Positions 12,219 to 13,639 of a stretch of 13,639 nucleotides of DNA are shown here, in pieces. The notes below the pieces were generated by a model. That model saw nothing but the letters and a program-made list of their open reading frames with translations, searched no databases and had not been told where the DNA came from. The position numbers were made by a program, and so were the translations under genes. Positions within the stretch are counted from its first letter, which is position 1; every line of letters begins with the position of its first letter. Source of the stretch: Lachnospiraceae bacterium UBA7188 (lineage in GTDB: Bacteria; Bacillota; Clostridia; Lachnospirales; Lachnospiraceae); contig DKVC01000161.1 in the NCBI GenBank assembly GCA_002490995.1, positions 1 to 13,639 on the forward strand, read 5' to 3'.

Positions 12219-12781
12219 TGGGGAAGCAGAGAAGCAAAAAGCGGGTCACGTCAAAAATTGACGAATTGCCGGAAGAGGTGAGGTTAAGGGTTGACCTCCA
12301 GCTGGCGGACCCCAAAAACAGCTATGAAGAGATCGCCACGGACTTAAAGCAGCAGGGATATGCCATATCCAAAAGCAGCGTCGGGCGGTATGCCCTGCGT
12401 ACCAATACCGCCCTGCAGCGGCTGATGGAAGCGCAGCAGCAGACCGGGAAGCTGGTGGAGGCGATCCGGGAAAACCCGGACGCGGATTATACGGAAGCAG
12501 CGATCATGCTGACCATGAACGGGCTGGTGAACCGGATGGCGACGGCGGAGGAAGAGTTTGACTCCATGCCGCTGGACAAGGCAGGGCGGCTGGTTGCATC
12601 CCTGTCCCGGACAAAGGTTTACAAGGACCGTGTCCGGCAGGAAATGAAAAAGAAAGCTGACATTGCCTTCAAGGAAATGGAGGCAGGGATTATGAAGGTA
12701 ATCAGGCAGGATCCCGGATCGGTAGGGCAGCTGAAAGCGATCCTGCAGAAAGCAAAGGAGCGGATGGTGCAGGATGATTGA
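12218..12781 (+). CDS. DUF3486 protein, Mu gp27-like small terminase
   Basis: This 187-aa protein matches DUF3486, encoded next to the large terminase in Mu-like phages and believed to be the DNA-recognition (small) terminase subunit. The start is basic (MGKQRSKKRVTSKIDELPEE), then an HTH-like stretch (NSYEEIATDLKQQGYAISKSSVGRYA, residues 34-58) and a long helical C-terminal region. The ATG overlaps the previous stop by one base, and the end overlaps TerL by eight bases, so all three are probably coupled. Confidence 0.85.
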   Translation: MGKQRSKKRVTSKIDELPEEVRLRVDLQLADPKNSYEEIATDLKQQGYAISKSSVGRYALRTNTALQRLMEAQQQTGKLVEAIRENPDADYTEAAIMLTMNGLVNRMATAEEEFDSMPLDKAGRLVASLSRTKVYKDRVRQEMKKKADIAFKEMEAGIMKVIRQDPGSVGQLKAILQKAKERMVQDD

Positions 12782-13639
12782 CCTGGAAAGCTGGATCCGT
12801 GGCCTGGAGGAAGAGGACGGCCAGGAAATAAAGGACGATGAACAGTACCAGAAGCAGCTGTTTGAAGAGTACGTGTTCAGGAAAAATGACAAATTTGCTG
12901 CCCGCCGCCATGAACTGATGGGGCGTTACCTGGCCGGGGACCCGCTGGTGGGGGAAAAGGGGCTGCGCCGGGAACTTGCAGCTTTTGACCTGTCGTATTT
13001 TGGCAGGGCATACCTGCCCCATTACTTTTTCCGCCCGTCGCCGCATTTCCACGAGGAACTGGATGAGATATGGATGGCGGGTGTCATGAAAGGAAAAAAC
13101 CCTTCCGGGGATGCAAAGGAGATTGCCCGGATGAAGGGAAGCCGCCAGGCGATCGCGGCACCCCGCGGCCATGCAAAATCGACAAATTTTACTTTCAAAG
13201 ATACACTGCATTCAATTCTGTACAGGTATAAGCATTATCCGATCATCCTTTCCGATTCCTCCGAACAGGCGGAAGGGTTCCTGGATGACATCAAAACGGA
13301 ACTGGAAGACAACCCCCATATCCTCCAGGACTTCGGACGGATAAAGGGGGACAAGGTATGGCGCAGCAGCGTTTTGCTCACCAGTACGGATGTAAAGGTG
13401 GAGGCTATCGGTTCCGGCAAAAAGATCCGTGGGCGGAGGCACCACAACTGGAGGCCGGACCTGTTCGTATTGGACGATGTGGAAAATGACGAGAACGTCA
13501 ATACACCGGAGCAGCGCAGGAAGCTGAAAAGCTGGTTTGACAAGGCAGTATCAAAGGCAGGCGATACCTATACCGACATCATGTATATCGGCACGATCCT
13601 GCATTATGATTCCCTGCTGTCAAATGTCCTGTCAAATGC
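12774..13639 (+). CDS. Large terminase subunit TerL (Mu gp28-like), 3'-truncated
   Basis: The first 288 codons of the packaging ATPase/nuclease are present and the frame is open at the window edge. The ATPase motifs are a Walker A-like APRGHAKST (129-137), Walker B LFVLDDVEND (230-239) and a motif III-like MYIGTILHYD (270-279). The C-terminal nuclease half lies outside the window. The conserved N-terminal approach (FARRYLP-type FGRAYLPHYF, then SPHFHEEL) is typical of Mu-type TerL, which packages headful-length DNA with host flanks. The ATG is inside the end of the DUF3486 gene. Confidence 0.9.
   Translation, partial: MIDLESWIRGLEEEDGQEIKDDEQYQKQLFEEYVFRKNDKFAARRHELMGRYLAGDPLVGEKGLRRELAAFDLSYFGRAYLPHYFFRPSPHFHEELDEIWMAGVMKGKNPSGDAKEIARMKGSRQAIAAPRGHAKSTNFTFKDTLHSILYRYKHYPIILSDSSEQAEGFLDDIKTELEDNPHILQDFGRIKGDKVWRSSVLLTSTDVKVEAIGSGKKIRGRRHHNWRPDLFVLDDVENDENVNTPEQRRKLKSWFDKAVSKAGDTYTDIMYIGTILHYDSLLSNVLSN

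Noticed and set aside
1..13639. CRISPR array, tRNA, rRNA or insertion sequence
   Set aside because: No regularly spaced repeats, no cloverleaf or rRNA-like sequence, and no second transposase with terminal repeats were seen by eye.

Overview
The window reads as the left part of a Mu-like transposable (pro)phage from a Gram-positive host, most likely a Clostridia/Lachnospiraceae-type Firmicute. The phage diagnosis rests on gene content and order: a divergent XRE repressor, a small Ner/Cro-like HTH protein, a MuA-type DDE transposase, a MuB-type AAA+ ATPase, GemA (DUF1018), a Mor-family activator, a small-terminase-like DUF3486 protein and a MuA-phage-type large terminase that runs off the right edge. 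The Gram-positive assignment is an inference from the strong AGGAGG-type ribosome binding sites, the amidase + glucosaminidase + SH3 endolysin and a DUF6906-like protein.

Layout. Bases 1-449 carry no convincing gene. They hold inverted repeats, two plus-strand terminator-like hairpins and one promoter-like element. By analogy with Mu this could be the left-end/transposase-binding region, but no phage/host boundary can be proven. The repressor (450-851, minus) is followed by a compact divergent control region (865-943), with a near-perfect 18-bp inverted repeat overlapping a TTGACA-17-TATTAT promoter that fires rightward. A long leader (917-1256) leads to a DUF6906-like/coiled-coil fusion protein. 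An AT-rich membrane-protein gene on the opposite strand (1770-2489), with its own promoter, interrupts the rightward early region and looks like lysogen-expressed cargo.

From about 2550 on, the DNA is GC-rich and tightly packed on the plus strand: Ner-like HTH, transposase A, ATPase B, a 72-aa unknown, GemA, a 123-aa unknown, a secreted lytic transglycosylase, a run of very small genes (including a lipoprotein read in a second frame inside its upstream neighbour and a one-helix 34-aa peptide), an AbrB-like/zinc-ribbon protein, a 221-aa coiled-coil protein, a 51-aa protein, a two-catalytic-domain endolysin, and Mor.

The only sizeable gap in the plus-strand cluster (11100-11199) follows Mor. 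It contains two dyads, one of them terminator-like, and is the natural place for the Mor-controlled promoter. The late module then starts: holin-like three-helix protein, one-helix coiled-coil protein, winged-helix protein, DUF3486 and TerL.

How it fits together. The repressor would hold the early promoter off. When derepressed, Ner-like, A and B drive replicative transposition, GemA and accessory genes follow, and Mor switches on the lysis-packaging-head operon. The most unusual parts are the inserted membrane-protein cargo, the overlapping-frame lipoprotein, the placement of two peptidoglycan hydrolases upstream of mor, and the paired GGGT-N8-ACCC sites flanking the repressor.
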